Shown here: positions 23,480-34,507 of the stretch, piece by piece
Layout: each line of letters opens with the position of its first letter
Numbering within the stretch: position 1 is the first letter of the stretch
Origin: Spinellus fusiger
Taxonomy: Eukaryota; Mucoromycota; Mucoromycetes; Mucorales; Phycomycetaceae
DNA: 64,000 bases
Direction: 5' to 3'
Assembly (NCBI GenBank): GCA_025094145.1
Contig: JALLLS010000047.1
Span: 186,001-250,000 of the forward strand
The notes under the pieces: generated by a model
Databases searched by the model: none
What the model was told of the DNA's origin: nothing
Seen by the model: the letters and a program-made list of their open reading frames with translations, nothing else
Position numbers and translations under genes: made by a program

Positions 23480-24021
23480 TATGAATACAAATATATATTC
23501 TTCTGTGATTGTATAGATATTCTTTGATGCATTCACATCCCTGTTCTAAACAATTCCACAAATTTGGCAAGCGTGAATATTGTTGAAATCCACTAATACC
23601 TCGGTGAGGTTATTTTTGTTATAAGTGTGGCAGATCTTGAGAACAGAAAATAAGACAAAGTAACTGTTATAAGAGCTCTTCATATTGGGTGAGAAGTCAA
23701 TCATGTTTGCTCTCTATTTTCGAAATTTATCAACATCAACCACAAGGAGACCTCCACCCTTTTTTCTTTTTTTCAATGATTGATATGAAACTCCTGGCAA
23801 ACCAACACGATGACCTTTAAACTTGGCAGCATCTTTTACCTTTATTTCTGTACCATAAGCAACGACTGGCAGTTTAGTAGGATTGTACCCCAATCCTTTT
23901 AGGTGCCAATACTCCTTTTCAATAATAAAATAATAGTAAAAATAATGAGTTTGAGATGTATTAATGCACTCTATATGTATGTCGTATTACCCTTGCACTA
24001 GCACCTTATTCTTGCCTTTGT
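23480..24021 (-). pseudogene. Fanzor relic, lineage B, copy 1 (C-terminal half)
   Basis: On the minus strand the reading runs KGKNKVLVQGNTTYI, then EYWHLKGLGYNPTKLPVVAYG, EIKVKDAAKFKGHRVGLPG, LLVVDVDKFRK, and after an intron ICHTYNKNNLTEV, FNNIHACQICGIV, stop, NRDVNASKNIYTIT (each given in short blocks). These are the RuvC-II side, the zinc ribbon Cys pairs and the RuvC-III NRDVNAS block of Fanzor proteins. A TAG (23546-23548, plus coordinates) replaces the Trp before NRD. Another stop follows KFRK. It reads toward a CACACCTAAAG terminus at 23286 about 200 bases beyond its end. The N-terminal half including RuvC-I is absent. Confidence 0.82.
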
Positions 24022-25068
24022 AACGGATTCACTGGGTTTATTAAAGTAAAAGAATATAAAATAGAAACTGACTAACATGTCAGACATAACAACCATACAC
24101 TTACCAGATCACAACTGTTGGTTTATATGCCAGACAAAGGCAAACAAAATAAAGAGAGTAGAAGATATGGAGAAAAACAGATAGTGTGGTTGGCAGGTAT
24201 TTATATCCGAACAGAAGAGAACAAAACTAAATTTCACAAGTCATTTACTTAATCAGAACTACCAAAGTAATGCAGACTACAACAACATTCTAGAAAGAAA
24301 AGAATTGCTTAAAGAACAGTTGCCTAGTTACCCATTGTGCCCAAATCGTGTGTTATGTCCCTGCTAAAGACCAAATATCTATATATTTATCTCTCTAGTG
24401 GTCCTGTTGATAACCTTAGTACTCTTTATTACAGAATAAAGGATATATTTTACAAAGTTATATAGTATGGATTTTGAGGCTACTTATATATCTATCTTTA
24501 AGCTATAAGGATCCAAGTTATACGATAATAACATCTCAGTAAGTTCATAGATGGATTCCCTCCTCTTGTCCTATGTATGTTTCAAGGGAAGAGAGAAACC
24601 TTTTTCTTCTTCTTTTACAACAAAATCACTTTCTGGAATTCTATGGCCTTGAATTACAGGACTAATATTATACACACTGTAGGATAGGGCAGCTACCCTT
24701 CCCAGTCTGATTGGATGTTCTATGAAGACCATAGCTATTGCTCGAGAATAGCAAATTAGAGAAATTCATAGTAAACTAAAATAGCAAACTAGTATAAAAA
24801 GTGTAGTTATCTACATCTTTAATAAAATAAACTTTGATCCAAACAGCTTCCTAGAGTATAAACATGATAAGCTTTAAGGACTTGGACAGCTGACTGTTTC
24901 TTGTTCTCGACTTGTTTTCTTTCTGTATTCCCATAGGGTACTATTATTATTACAACCATTAGTTTGCCTTCTGTCAGCCCACACCCTTCTCTTTTCTGTC
25001 AATTTCCGTATGAGTAACCAGCCTTAAGAGGTCCTGTGTGTCTCTTGTCTCATAGCAACAGAATATTT
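24022..25068. other. Spacer, no gene recognised
   Basis: AT-rich sequence between the Fanzor relic and the A4 arm. No coding frame of convincing composition, terminal repeat or RNA gene was seen. Confidence 0.4.
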
Positions 25069-26107
25069 TTGGGATATAAAAGGAAATACATGAACAATGA
25101 GATTATATTATTTCTTTGGTTGGCTAATGTGTCTGAAAAGAACCTTTTCACTGTCTGTCTGTCTTAGTATTGACTATGGACTGTGTAATTAAACACTATA
25201 AAGTTGGATAAAGGAAGAATCACCCCAGAATGACAACTCAATCACTGATACTCTTCTCTTAACATAATGTGTTATCCTTAAGCCCACAGTATTTGCAGCA
25301 TAATAGTGTTTAAAGTGTATTTATTATATGACATACCGAATTAAATCTAATAATCATTGTCCATAAAATAGAACCAAACTCACTTATATTAAGAACTGTA
25401 TGGTCATTCATTAAATCAATATTAATAATCACTTCATTAACTGTCTCATTGTAACTGGTATTAACAGTGGTGCTTAATGATAATTAAGTGTTGTTACGAT
25501 ATTCCCCTTCTTTTGTTATCTCTTACACTGCCCATACAACTTAACACCCAAGTACTTGTCAAGACGAACATAACTGAGCAAGGTAATGTGCTATTATTAA
25601 CAAAGAGAAACAATAGAAGAAAGTGATAGACACCACCAGAGGCTATTCTTGAGATAGAAAGGTAAGCAGTGTCTTCCTCTGGGCTTGATCTCATTGTATT
25701 CCACAAGACACTCAATGTATTGTTATTAGACAAGTAAAGATTCTTCTCAAGTTAGTCTTAGGTGGTCTTCTGCAAGGTCAATACTGTCTAGGGTATACTC
25801 CTGAGTATAGTTATCTATCTCCCAAGGATAAATCACAAGGCCTTTAGGGTACATATTCTATTGCTACGAGGAAATATACTTAGTTAGTAGCTGCATTCAT
25901 AATATATCATTAGCTATATTATAATAATAAACAATGTATTATACTGATAATACAATTTGATACTGAGGTATTCTACAAAAAGAAATAATTATTTGGATAC
26001 TTGCAAACCTTTGGTTTTAAACACAGTTCCACAAAAGGTAATGAGTTTTTTTTTATGTAACAGGAAGAAGATACCATCGTTTAAAGGCCAGAAAAACTTT
26101 AGGTGTG
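25069..26107 (-). mobile_element. CACACCC element copy A4, 5'-degenerate
   Basis: It reads in reverse as A3: TTTTTGGGATATAAAAGGAAA near 25070-25090 is the degenerate right end, and ...CTGGCC-type inverse ending AGGTGTG at 26107 is the left end. Bases 25217-26107 are almost identical to the inverse of 21001-21891; outside that, copies differ more, so the identity block is more recent than the elements. Confidence 0.78.
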
Positions 26108-27410
26108 TAGATAACCAATAGGGTGTTTAATACCAAAAAATGAAAGTGACTATATTAATAAAAATGCCCCGTATTTGGTGTACCTGATTCTGTATTAATC
26201 ATGGCGAGGCACCCTCATCTTATACTGTTAATGAGTGTATCTGTAAAGTAATTTAGGTATATACTCTCATTCTAATAATATGATGTTCTCTGATTGATGC
26301 TTAATAATGTAGCAAAGCACTTATTCTCAAATGTATTTCTCTAAGCAAACTTCGAAATGGTCGATGTGATTAATACATCGATTGTAGGAAGAACAGTAAA
26401 TAGTTATATCCACGTTTTTCTCTTCTCACTTCCATATTAGCTTGTAAAGGTAACCTATTATAGCTCGTGCTAACTATATGGCTTAGACAAGAGTAACATA
26501 AACACTTAGGACAGTATATAAAAGCGTTAGTTTTTATTCTGAGATTTATATTATTCTTCATTGTGCACATAGACTCTTCATTTTCACAAATAATGATAGC
26601 TCATATCATAGAATTAACACCATTCAACCTTGATAAGGCCTAGGTAATTTAAGATAGGATATATGTCCAAGTTTATTTGTACTCACTTATTATCATTATT
26701 CGTTATGAGCTTTCAATATAGTTTATTAGTCTATCAAAATTTAAAATCTGGAATTTTGTTGATAGACTTATGTATAACAATGGCATAAGTCTGGAGCTAG
26801 AATATTTTCTGGCCATAGTGGGAAGCATAACAAACATACTAGATGACTTGGAGAGTTCAAACATAGTGATAATATCTATAAAGGTCAGAAATAAATATTG
26901 TAATGGTCATTAATAGTAGTTATAGGCTGTCTAGATTTGTATAAATCTATAGAAGTATATATCTGTTAGAAAATAAATATAAGAGCTTGAATCTCTTAGT
27001 AATGATTTATAATCGAATGTTATTATCTACCTCTTTAATAAACATGGAATTGGTACTCTATAGTCAGAATTGATAGCATATATGCATATCCGCTTTATTT
27101 ATCTTATAATTGAGTGTTGTACTCTATCCTTATGTTACGGTCTTGGTTTCCGAATTCTCTAGTTTGCCTCAATACATTGTAAGCACTCTATTGCTATGGT
27201 AAAATCTCCGATCAATATTTACTAATAACTTTTATTTATAATGTCCGTACTTTCTTTTAAAGTAAAAAACCGACAGAATTAGAAAGTATAATTCTGCTTC
27301 TGTATGTCTCCGTAGAACTGATCTGGTTATTAATTCGGCTCTACCCTTTTTCTATTATTTTAATTGCTATTAATGCATTATAGCTAATAACTCCTCATAT
27401 TATGATACTA
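26108..27410. other. Intergenic, no gene recognised
   Basis: AT-rich. The 66-codon open frame at 26370-26570 has no recognisable domain. No repeat shared with other parts of the window was noticed. Confidence 0.4.
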
Positions 27411-28756
27411 CAGTCACACAACATTAGAAAGTATACGAGCCCATAATTTATACATTTTTAAACATGATTCTTCTTGTTTTTACCACTGAATCACATTCCA
27501 TTAAGCAATCTCAAATGTCAAACGCAGAATCCTCAACTAAAAATTCTAGAGTTTATAATAAGCTTGAAGAAAGAGAGTACTGGGGTGTTTACTGGCTTAA
27601 AAAAGAAAAATACTCCATGGGTGCCATTTCAAAGGTCATTGGCATTAGCAAGTTTACTGTCCAAAAGACTATTAGTAGAATAAAGACTAATGGTACACCT
27701 CTACCAAGACCTAGTTCTGGTGCACCAAAAAAACTTAACGAGAGAGACCTCAGACGACTTGAGGCTATTCTAAAAGGCAACCCATTTGTCTCCTATAACT
27801 TCATAAATTTTGAACTTAAGGCACATGAGATAATCATCTGTAGAGCAACATTCATCAGATATATACATCAGATTGGGTTTGGTTCCTACTTCGCAGCACA
27901 CAAGCCAAGGTTATCTGAAGGAAAAACATGAAGAAAAGACTTCGTTGGGCCAAGGAACGGGTCAATTGGACTCCTGAGGACTGGAGACGCGTCGTATGGT
28001 CTGATGAGTCACGGTTTGAAGTAGAGGGTTACCGGGGAGGAGCCAGAGTGATTCGAAAGATCGGCGAGAGGTATAAGGCTGCTCATATCATACCTACAAC
28101 CAAATGAGAGGAAAGGTAGCATAATGATCTGGAGCTGTTTCTGGGCGGGTGGATTTGGGCCTTTGGTCTTTGTTGGTGGCACTGTGAATCAGGACGTATA
28201 TGTCAACATTTTGGCAGAAAAATTTCTGCCATGGTTCATTGAATTGAATGAGAAGGAGGATAAGGACTTCATATTCCAAGAAGATGGGGCTACCTATCAT
28301 ACAGTTGGCTATACAACATGGTGGAAAAACACACATCAAATCAGGCGCTTTGATTACTGGCCTGCCCAAAGTCCTGATCTCAACCCCATTGAGCATCTCT
28401 GGAGCTGTCTTGATAAGCTTATTGATAACAAAAGGGCCGGTATCAAAAATATCGATGAGCTCAAGACAGCTTTAGAAGAAGCTTGGGGAAATATCCACGT
28501 TGATCTTGCCGAACGTTTAGTTGGCTCAATGAAGGATCGCTGCCAGGCAGTTATTGATGCCAAAGGTGGCCCAACAAAATATTAAATAAAAACTTTTATA
28601 TTTATATTACTATAGACAATATGTTAAACTAACTTTGTGTTGAATTTGAAGTCATTAGTATGTGTTTTGAGGTCGTGACATTTATATCCGTAAAGCATGC
28701 TTTTTTTCAGGATTTCAAAAAATGAAAATCGTATACTTTCTAATGTTGTGTGACTG
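27411..28756 (+). mobile_element. Tc1/mariner family Mc, young copy 2
   Basis: Perfect inverted ends of at least 28 bases beginning CAGTCACACAACATTAGAAA, flanked by TA (27409-27410 and 28757-28758). Length 1346 bases. The perfect ends imply recent insertion, but the transposase frame is broken. Confidence 0.93.
27515..28585 (+). pseudogene. Tc1-type transposase, two frame breaks, catalytic residues intact
   Basis: Segment 1 (to TGA at 27931) holds the paired helix-turn-helix region with GAISKVIGISKFTVQKTIS and a PSSGAPKKL linker. Segment 2 starts at an overlapping ATG (ACATGAAG) and reads KKRLRWAKERVNW and VVWSDESRF, ending at TGA after IIPTTK. Segment 3 (28124-28585) reads IMIWSCFWAGGFGPLVF, QEDGATYHT and SPDLNPIEHLW. 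The three acidic residues are all present; counting residues gives 35 between the second Asp and the Glu. The first break is shared with the copy at 13.4 kb. Confidence 0.88.
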
Positions 28757-28886
28757 TATAAGTTTTTGATGGAATATCTTATTAGATCTAGTGATGTTTT
28801 TTGTTGTTGAAGCATGATTTACATAGTAGCAAATTTCACCTTTTTTAGTTGGTCGTATTATTCACCATAAATTAGTCGACTAACTA

Positions 28887-28998
28887 TTGGTTTTTTTTTC
28901 AAACGATTTGCACTCTGATTTATTTCATGGCATACACAAACTTAGAAAATGAATACACAAAAAATAAATCAGATCCACAAATCGTTTGAAAAAACCAA
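28887..28998. repeat. MITE, 112 bp, TA target site
   Basis: Inverted ends TTGGTTTTTTTTTCAAACGA and TCGTTTGAAAAAACCAA continue inward for about 40 bases (GATTTATTT / AAATAAATC). TA lies on both sides (28885-28886, 28999-29000). There is no coding content. Confidence 0.8.
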
Positions 28999-29000
28999 TA

Positions 29001-30160
29001 TATCACTACTGACGTTGACTAAACCATGTTTTCCTTTTTTTCTGCACTTGAGGATAGAATTCAGTATAAATATTATCTAAGATGGTCAGGGTAAACTAGA
29101 ACCACGTGTTACTATAATGTGAGCAACATAAGCAATCCAGATGTATGTTGGTTAAATATTATGAGACATAAGAGTAAATATTTATTTTATCATTCAAATG
29201 TCATCATTGACACATTGTTACTAGGTTGATGGAAAGAGTAGTTATCTACTATAACACATCTCTCTAACTTTCTCTACAAATATAAATAATATCACTGCCA
29301 AGTATGCTGCAAGAAAAAACGAGACTGTGCTATTAGCTACAGTATTTTTCTTTTATAATAGATAGTATAAAGCCTTCTCTATAGTAAAGAAGTGTACGTG
29401 ATGCAATCTAAGCTTATTAATTATACTTAAACACCTGAAACTAATGACTAATTTTATTGATTATTAAGCAAAAGCTTATATTTAATTAATAGATTTAAAG
29501 ACTATCATAACTGTAAATACTTTTTAATTTTTGCTAGGCATATATTTAAATAATCTATAAGATTGTAATTGTTTCTTAAATAAACTTTTAAGTTTATAAC
29601 ATTTGATATTTCATTTCGAAAATGCAAAAATAGTTAAGCGAAAGTAGTACACAATGAAGTGATGGACAGAAATGCTAATTAGATGCCTTAGCTCTATGGG
29701 ATACTATGTAGGTTCTAATATGATAAAAATATGGTCGTTAGACAAGCACCTTTCAGTATAAGATTCCTCGAAAAACATCCCTTTTTCCGTGTTTCTTCTT
29801 AATATTATCGTGAAGGATAAATTTGCTCTAAAGTATTATTAAAAAAATGAAAATAATAATAACATCAAATACAATTCTGTTTTTAAAAAAGATCAAATAC
29901 TTTATACCAATACTCTTAGCATCAATTAAAACTTTCATCCCGTGTTAAATAATCTTTGTTTTATTTTCATATTAAGGTAAAATCTGCTATGGTCTATTTT
30001 CTTTCTTTTCTTTATTCTTTATTCTATACAAGCACTTGTCATCTGTTATTATGATTCCTTAGTGGTTACACGGTTGTTTTTTGATCTATTTCTTAATTTT
30101 TCCTCTTTTATGTAAAGCCAATGTGCTTGTAGCCATATGAATACAAGTACAACCAACATT
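29001..30160. other. Intergenic, no gene recognised
   Basis: AT-rich with no coding frame, splice pattern or terminal repeat that could be supported. Confidence 0.4.
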
Positions 30161-31781
30161 TTACACACTAGAAGATTGTTCAGGCTTTCAAGCAATAACA
30201 TAATATTCCCTTTACTTCTGAAAAACACTCTTTTTATGGAGTACTGTCTAAAATCAAAAGGTTTGCAAATATCCAATATCTATATATATTTATATAATAC
30301 CTTAATATCAAATTGCATTATCAATAAAATAAAGTAACCAAAAGAAAGAATTGGGTTTTTTCATATACACATTTCCTTTTTTAGATTCACACTTTTATTA
30401 ATAGTGTTATAACTTCATGAATTCATTAGATAGAAATATAAAATTTTTATGTATTTTAAACACAATTTCATGTATCTTGTCGTCTTTGGGTTTTTAAGCC
30501 AAAGATATACAGAACAGTAGAACGTGTAGTTAAATTCTGTTGTTTATTGAATATAATTGTTAAGTTTTTTATACTTTTCTAATGGTATGTATTCAAGGGT
30601 TAACTTATCGAAAATACTGTGAACTATCAACATCCCTTGATGTTCGATAGAGTCCTCTTCTTGTTTTGGCAATGAATGAGTTCTAATTCTCAAGAGAGTG
30701 ATCCTTCCAAACATAGCAAAAGTCTTCACGACAATCTATTGAAAGTTTTCTCTTTTTAGCTAATGAATTCATGAAGTTATAACACTATTAATAAAAGTGT
30801 GAATCTAAAAAAGAAAATGTGTATTTGAAAAAAGAAAACCAATTCTTTCTTTTGGTTACTTTATATTGTTTATTATAATAATATAGCTAATAGTATATTA
30901 TGACTATAGCTACTGGCTAAGTACATTCCCTCATAGCAATAGAATTCATACGCTAAAAGTCTGATAATCTATCTTTATGAGATAGATAACCATACTCAGG
31001 ATTATATTTTAGACACCATTGAAAGTATAGAAGACTACCCGAGACTGATTTGAGAGTCTTTACTTGCTTAATAAAATTACAATGTGTCTTATAGAATACA
31101 ATGATCTCAAGCCCGTATGTAAATATATTTACTTTTTTACTTCCAGAATAATCTTTGATATACTTCTCTTTTCTGGACAATGATTGCTAGAGTTAACTTT
31201 ATAGGTTCCATAATAAATTTTCTCAAGCAGTGTTATACTGAAAATACTATGGGCTTAAGGATAGCATATTATGTTTGTCACAAAGACATTTTCTATCATT
31301 GGAACTATAACCCTCTTTGAAGAAGAAAAAACAACCCCTATTACTAAACCGAGAAGAGGATGCTATCGGATACTAAGTGATGATGATGGTTTTGAGTATT
31401 CAATAGTATACCCCTGAAGCTAGATACTAATAGTAAAAAATAATTATGTCTTTAATAAAAAAAATACAAAATAATAAACAGCAGAGTTTAACTACCTGTT
31501 AATTGACCGGATTTCCTTTGGAATAATAAGTCATTGACGACATATTAAACAATAAATTCAATAACCGAGTTTGAATATAAGCTTCATTACTTCTCTTTAC
31601 AGCCAACTTCATAGCGTTTAATTGCAAAGTCAATAGTCAATGCTAAAATAAGCAAGTAGAGTTTGAAATGGTTTATTTAGACAGCGAAAAAGCATTCTCA
31701 AACATATTCGCCAATCAAAGAGATATTGCGATTTTATTCTCAGATTATTTCTTTATATATTCCAAAAATCTTTGAGTGTGT
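30161..31781 (+). mobile_element. CACACCC element copy A5, interrupted by two insertions
   Basis: The left end is divergent (ACACACTAGAAGATTGTTCA) and the right end reads AAAAATCTTTGAGTGTG. Interior blocks match A3 (AAAATCAAAAGGTTTGCAAA, CCTCATAGCAATAGAATTCA, GGGCTTAAGGATAGCA). The copy is split by the 530-bp MITE at 30332-30861 and by about 320 bases of unmatched sequence at about 31270-31590. Confidence 0.68.
30332..30861. mobile_element. Long-TIR MITE nested in A5 (530 bp, TA target site)
   Basis: Inverted ends AAGTAACCAAAAGAAAGAAT / ATTCTTTCTTTTGGTTACTT extend inward for about 100 bases (through CTTCATGAATTCATTAG). TA flanks both sides (30330-30331, 30862-30863). Removing the element and one TA restores the A-element sequence base for base in alignment with A3. 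The interior has a 61-codon minus frame (30544-30729) of unknown nature. Confidence 0.87.
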
Positions 31782-32690
31782 AAATCGAGAATGAACCTAT
31801 TCTCTGTGATTGAAAATATTTAAATGTCAAGAGTTCTTCTGATATGTATAAAGTATTATTATAATGAGGATAGAAGCGTGAAAAGAATTCGAATAATGAT
31901 CACAGGCTTTCATATGTTGGTCTCGACCAAAATTATTATAAGATTAACTATCTGAGATACTAAGTCCATAAATAAAGATCGATGAGATACTAAGTCCATA
32001 AATAAAGATCAATGAGATACTAAGTCCATAAATAAAGATCGATGAGATACAAGGCTAAGATATATGATAAAAACAACGTGGCAAAGATAGGAATATACAT
32101 CTTCAATATATTTAGGGAAAAACTAGACAGATGATATTTAAATGAACTAAAAACTAAGGTCTCCATACTTTTATTGGTTATAGTAAAGTAGTAAAGTGAC
32201 CTAAATTTATGCAGAATTAGTTCAATGCGATATATTTATAGAGCAATAGAAACAAGTACTACCACTATGTGAGATAATGATAACATATTAGTTAAAATTA
32301 TATACAAAGTTAAGTGTACATGGTTAAGAGTACTTTTTTTTAATAACATAAATATATAAAACACTATTTCCTTCATTTAATGAGGGACTAAGGCCAATAT
32401 CAATAAAAATTAATGTAGATTTACTTGAGAAAAGGTATATAAAACAAATGAAAGTTGTTGCTCTGAATTTAAAATGGTTATAGTATTTGCTCATATCATA
32501 GTATATCATCTATAAAATTAAATATATATTACATAGCATGAAGACTAAACAAGAAATTAATTACTTTTAGCTAAAAACAGTATAGCCGGATAAAGGGCTT
32601 AGATAAAACAAATTGCTATAGTTAATTTTTTTTGTAACAAATTGCTATAGTTAATAAATCTACAAACATTTATTATTTATTATAATTTAA
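31782..32690. other. Intergenic upstream of P450 paralogue 2
   Basis: AT-rich and gene-free; contains the 30-bp tandem repeat at 31954-32050 and a short direct repeat CAAATTGCTATAGTTAAT at about 32609 and 32639. Confidence 0.45.
31954..32050 (+). repeat. 30-bp tandem repeat, three full units
   Basis: The unit begins GAGATACTAAGTCCATAAAT and ends AAAGATCGAT; unit 2 has AAT instead of GAT at its end, and a fourth partial unit GAGATAC follows. There are no spacers, so it is an ordinary minisatellite. Confidence 0.9.
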
Positions 32691-32702
32691 AACTCAATAG
32701 AG

Positions 32703-32711
32703 TATAAAAAG
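32703..32711 (+). promoter_or_regulatory. TATA box of P450 paralogue 2
   Basis: TATAAAAAG, about 45 bases before the ATG; the other copy has TATAAAGAG. Confidence 0.55.
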
Positions 32712-32754
32712 CGTTTGAAATGACACTATATTACACTGATCTACTTTTTCTTAA

Positions 32755-34507
32755 ATGCCTTTATTCCAGGTAGATCTCTCACAGCAGCTGGCCCTCGCAT
32801 TGTTTGTTGGTGCTGCTGCCAACTATCTCTTCCGTACATTATACTATGGTTTTTCTAAGCAGAAAATCAAAGAACTTCCACCTTATGCACCAGGAATCCA
32901 ACCAGTTATTGGCCACTTATTCCGTATGGCCGAGAAAAGAGCCCCTCAAAAAATATTCACTGAATGGAGCAAGAAAATTGGTCCAGTCTTTATTGTTCAG
33001 ATGGGAGAAAATCCGTGGCTTATTCTAAACAGCGTGGATGCAGTACGCAGCCTTATTGTTGATCGAGGGGCTATCTATTCATCAAGAGACGTGTCACCTT
33101 TGATAACAAACGTCTTGTTTCATGGAAGTATGTACAAATAACTTGGGTGAACATAATGTATTAACTATTTCTCAATAGAGGAAGCTGGTGGAGGCTTTGC
33201 CTTTTATACCAATGGAAAAGAGTGGAGAGACATGCGTAAACTTGGTAAATTTAAAAGAAAGAAAGAAATAATAGAGAATAGCTTTGATATTGACATCCAG
33301 TTTAGTCTATAGTGCTTTAACAAAACCAAAGATAAAATCATACCAGCATAACATTGATGAAAGACGTGATGATTTCTTTTTTCAATTAAGAAAGAAAACA
33401 CAGAACGGCGAGGCAGTTGATATTGTGGATCTTAGCATATACTTCACCATGACCACCATGCTTTCTATTATGTATGGAAGTGATGCTTATGTCTATGACT
33501 TTGAAGATCCCGAGCTCTACAGAATATTCGAACAGTCTAATGAAGCCATGAATTCCTCAAGCATCAGCGAAGCAATCCATAACTACTTTCCCAGTATTGC
33601 CTTCCTTGTTCCCGAAAATATTAAAAAATACACGGATATCTACAAAATCACTAGTGTTTTCTATAACAAGCTAGTGAATGAGTTTCGAGAAAGGCTTGAG
33701 GAAAACCCCGACAATGTCAAACCATGCGTTCTTAAGGAAATACTACAGATAGACAGTCAGATGGACAACATACGTCTCATAGATATCATAAGTCTGTCTG
33801 TGAGTGCTGGTAAGTTGGACATGTAGAACCAAATTATATATTGACACACCAAATACATTAGGTACTGAGACTACTGCAGGCACACTCCAGTGGTTTGTTG
33901 CAGTAATGGCAAATCAGCCTGAAATTCAGGAAAAGGCATATGAAGAAATTGTAAAGACTATTGGAAAATACAAAATGCCTGGAGCAGATGATGGTAAGAT
34001 AAGGCTACTCTTGCCAAGTTGTTTAATCTAATACATTTGTCAGCTGCTAAGCTACCCTATATTCAATGTATTATTTATGAGGTTTTACGCTGCCACCCAA
34101 CTGCACCCTTGGCAATTCCTCATTGTACAACTGAGGACGATATATATGGCGATTGGGTTATTCCCGCTGGTACTAGAGTATTCATGAACCTGGATTCAAT
34201 CAATTATGACCCAAAATACTACCATGAGCCTGAGAAATTCATGCCAGAGCGTCACATGTCTTTTGTCATGAACCCTGAAAAAAATATAGGCTATAAGCCT
34301 CACTGGTCTTTTTCGGCTGGTCGTCGTATGTGTGTAGGCTATAATTTGGCAGAGGGCAATATCTTTATGATAGTCTCTGGTCTGCTTTCAAGCTTCTTCA
34401 TCAAGCGCGAGACTGAGTCATTGATTGACCTTAGCCATCAGCGAGCTATTCACCATGCTACATCTTGCCCTACTTCATACAAAGTGCATTTCATACCTAG
34501 AAACTAG
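32755..34507 (+). CDS. Cytochrome P450 monooxygenase, paralogue 2
   Basis: Same gene structure as paralogue 1: exons 32755-33127, 33179-33244, 33306-33809, 33862-33993, 34044-34507; 512 aa. All P450 landmarks (GTETTAG, EVLR, PERH, FSAGRRMCVG) are intact, so both copies look functional. Compared with paralogue 1, residues 15, 16, 20 and 28 change (T/A, V/L, T/A, K/T), all in or beside the membrane anchor. One more change (Ile/Met in the RDxRK stretch of exon 2) was seen; exons 3 to 5 are identical in protein. Substrate unknown. Confidence 0.95.

Larger units (their letters stand above)
21001..26107. mobile_element. Candidate composite unit: inverted A3/A4 arms around Fanzor relic
   Basis: A3 (21001-22090) and A4 (25069-26107) form an inverted pair with coordinates summing to 47108 over about 890 bases. 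Outer ends are CACACCC and GGGTGTG. The 3.3 kb between the arms holds direct repeat copy 2, a further CACACC terminus at 23286 and the Fanzor relic at 23480-24021. Composite mobilisation is an inference from this arrangement. Confidence 0.45.

Noticed and set aside
31954..32050. Possible CRISPR-like repeat
   Set aside because: Units are directly adjacent without spacers and the genome is eukaryotic.
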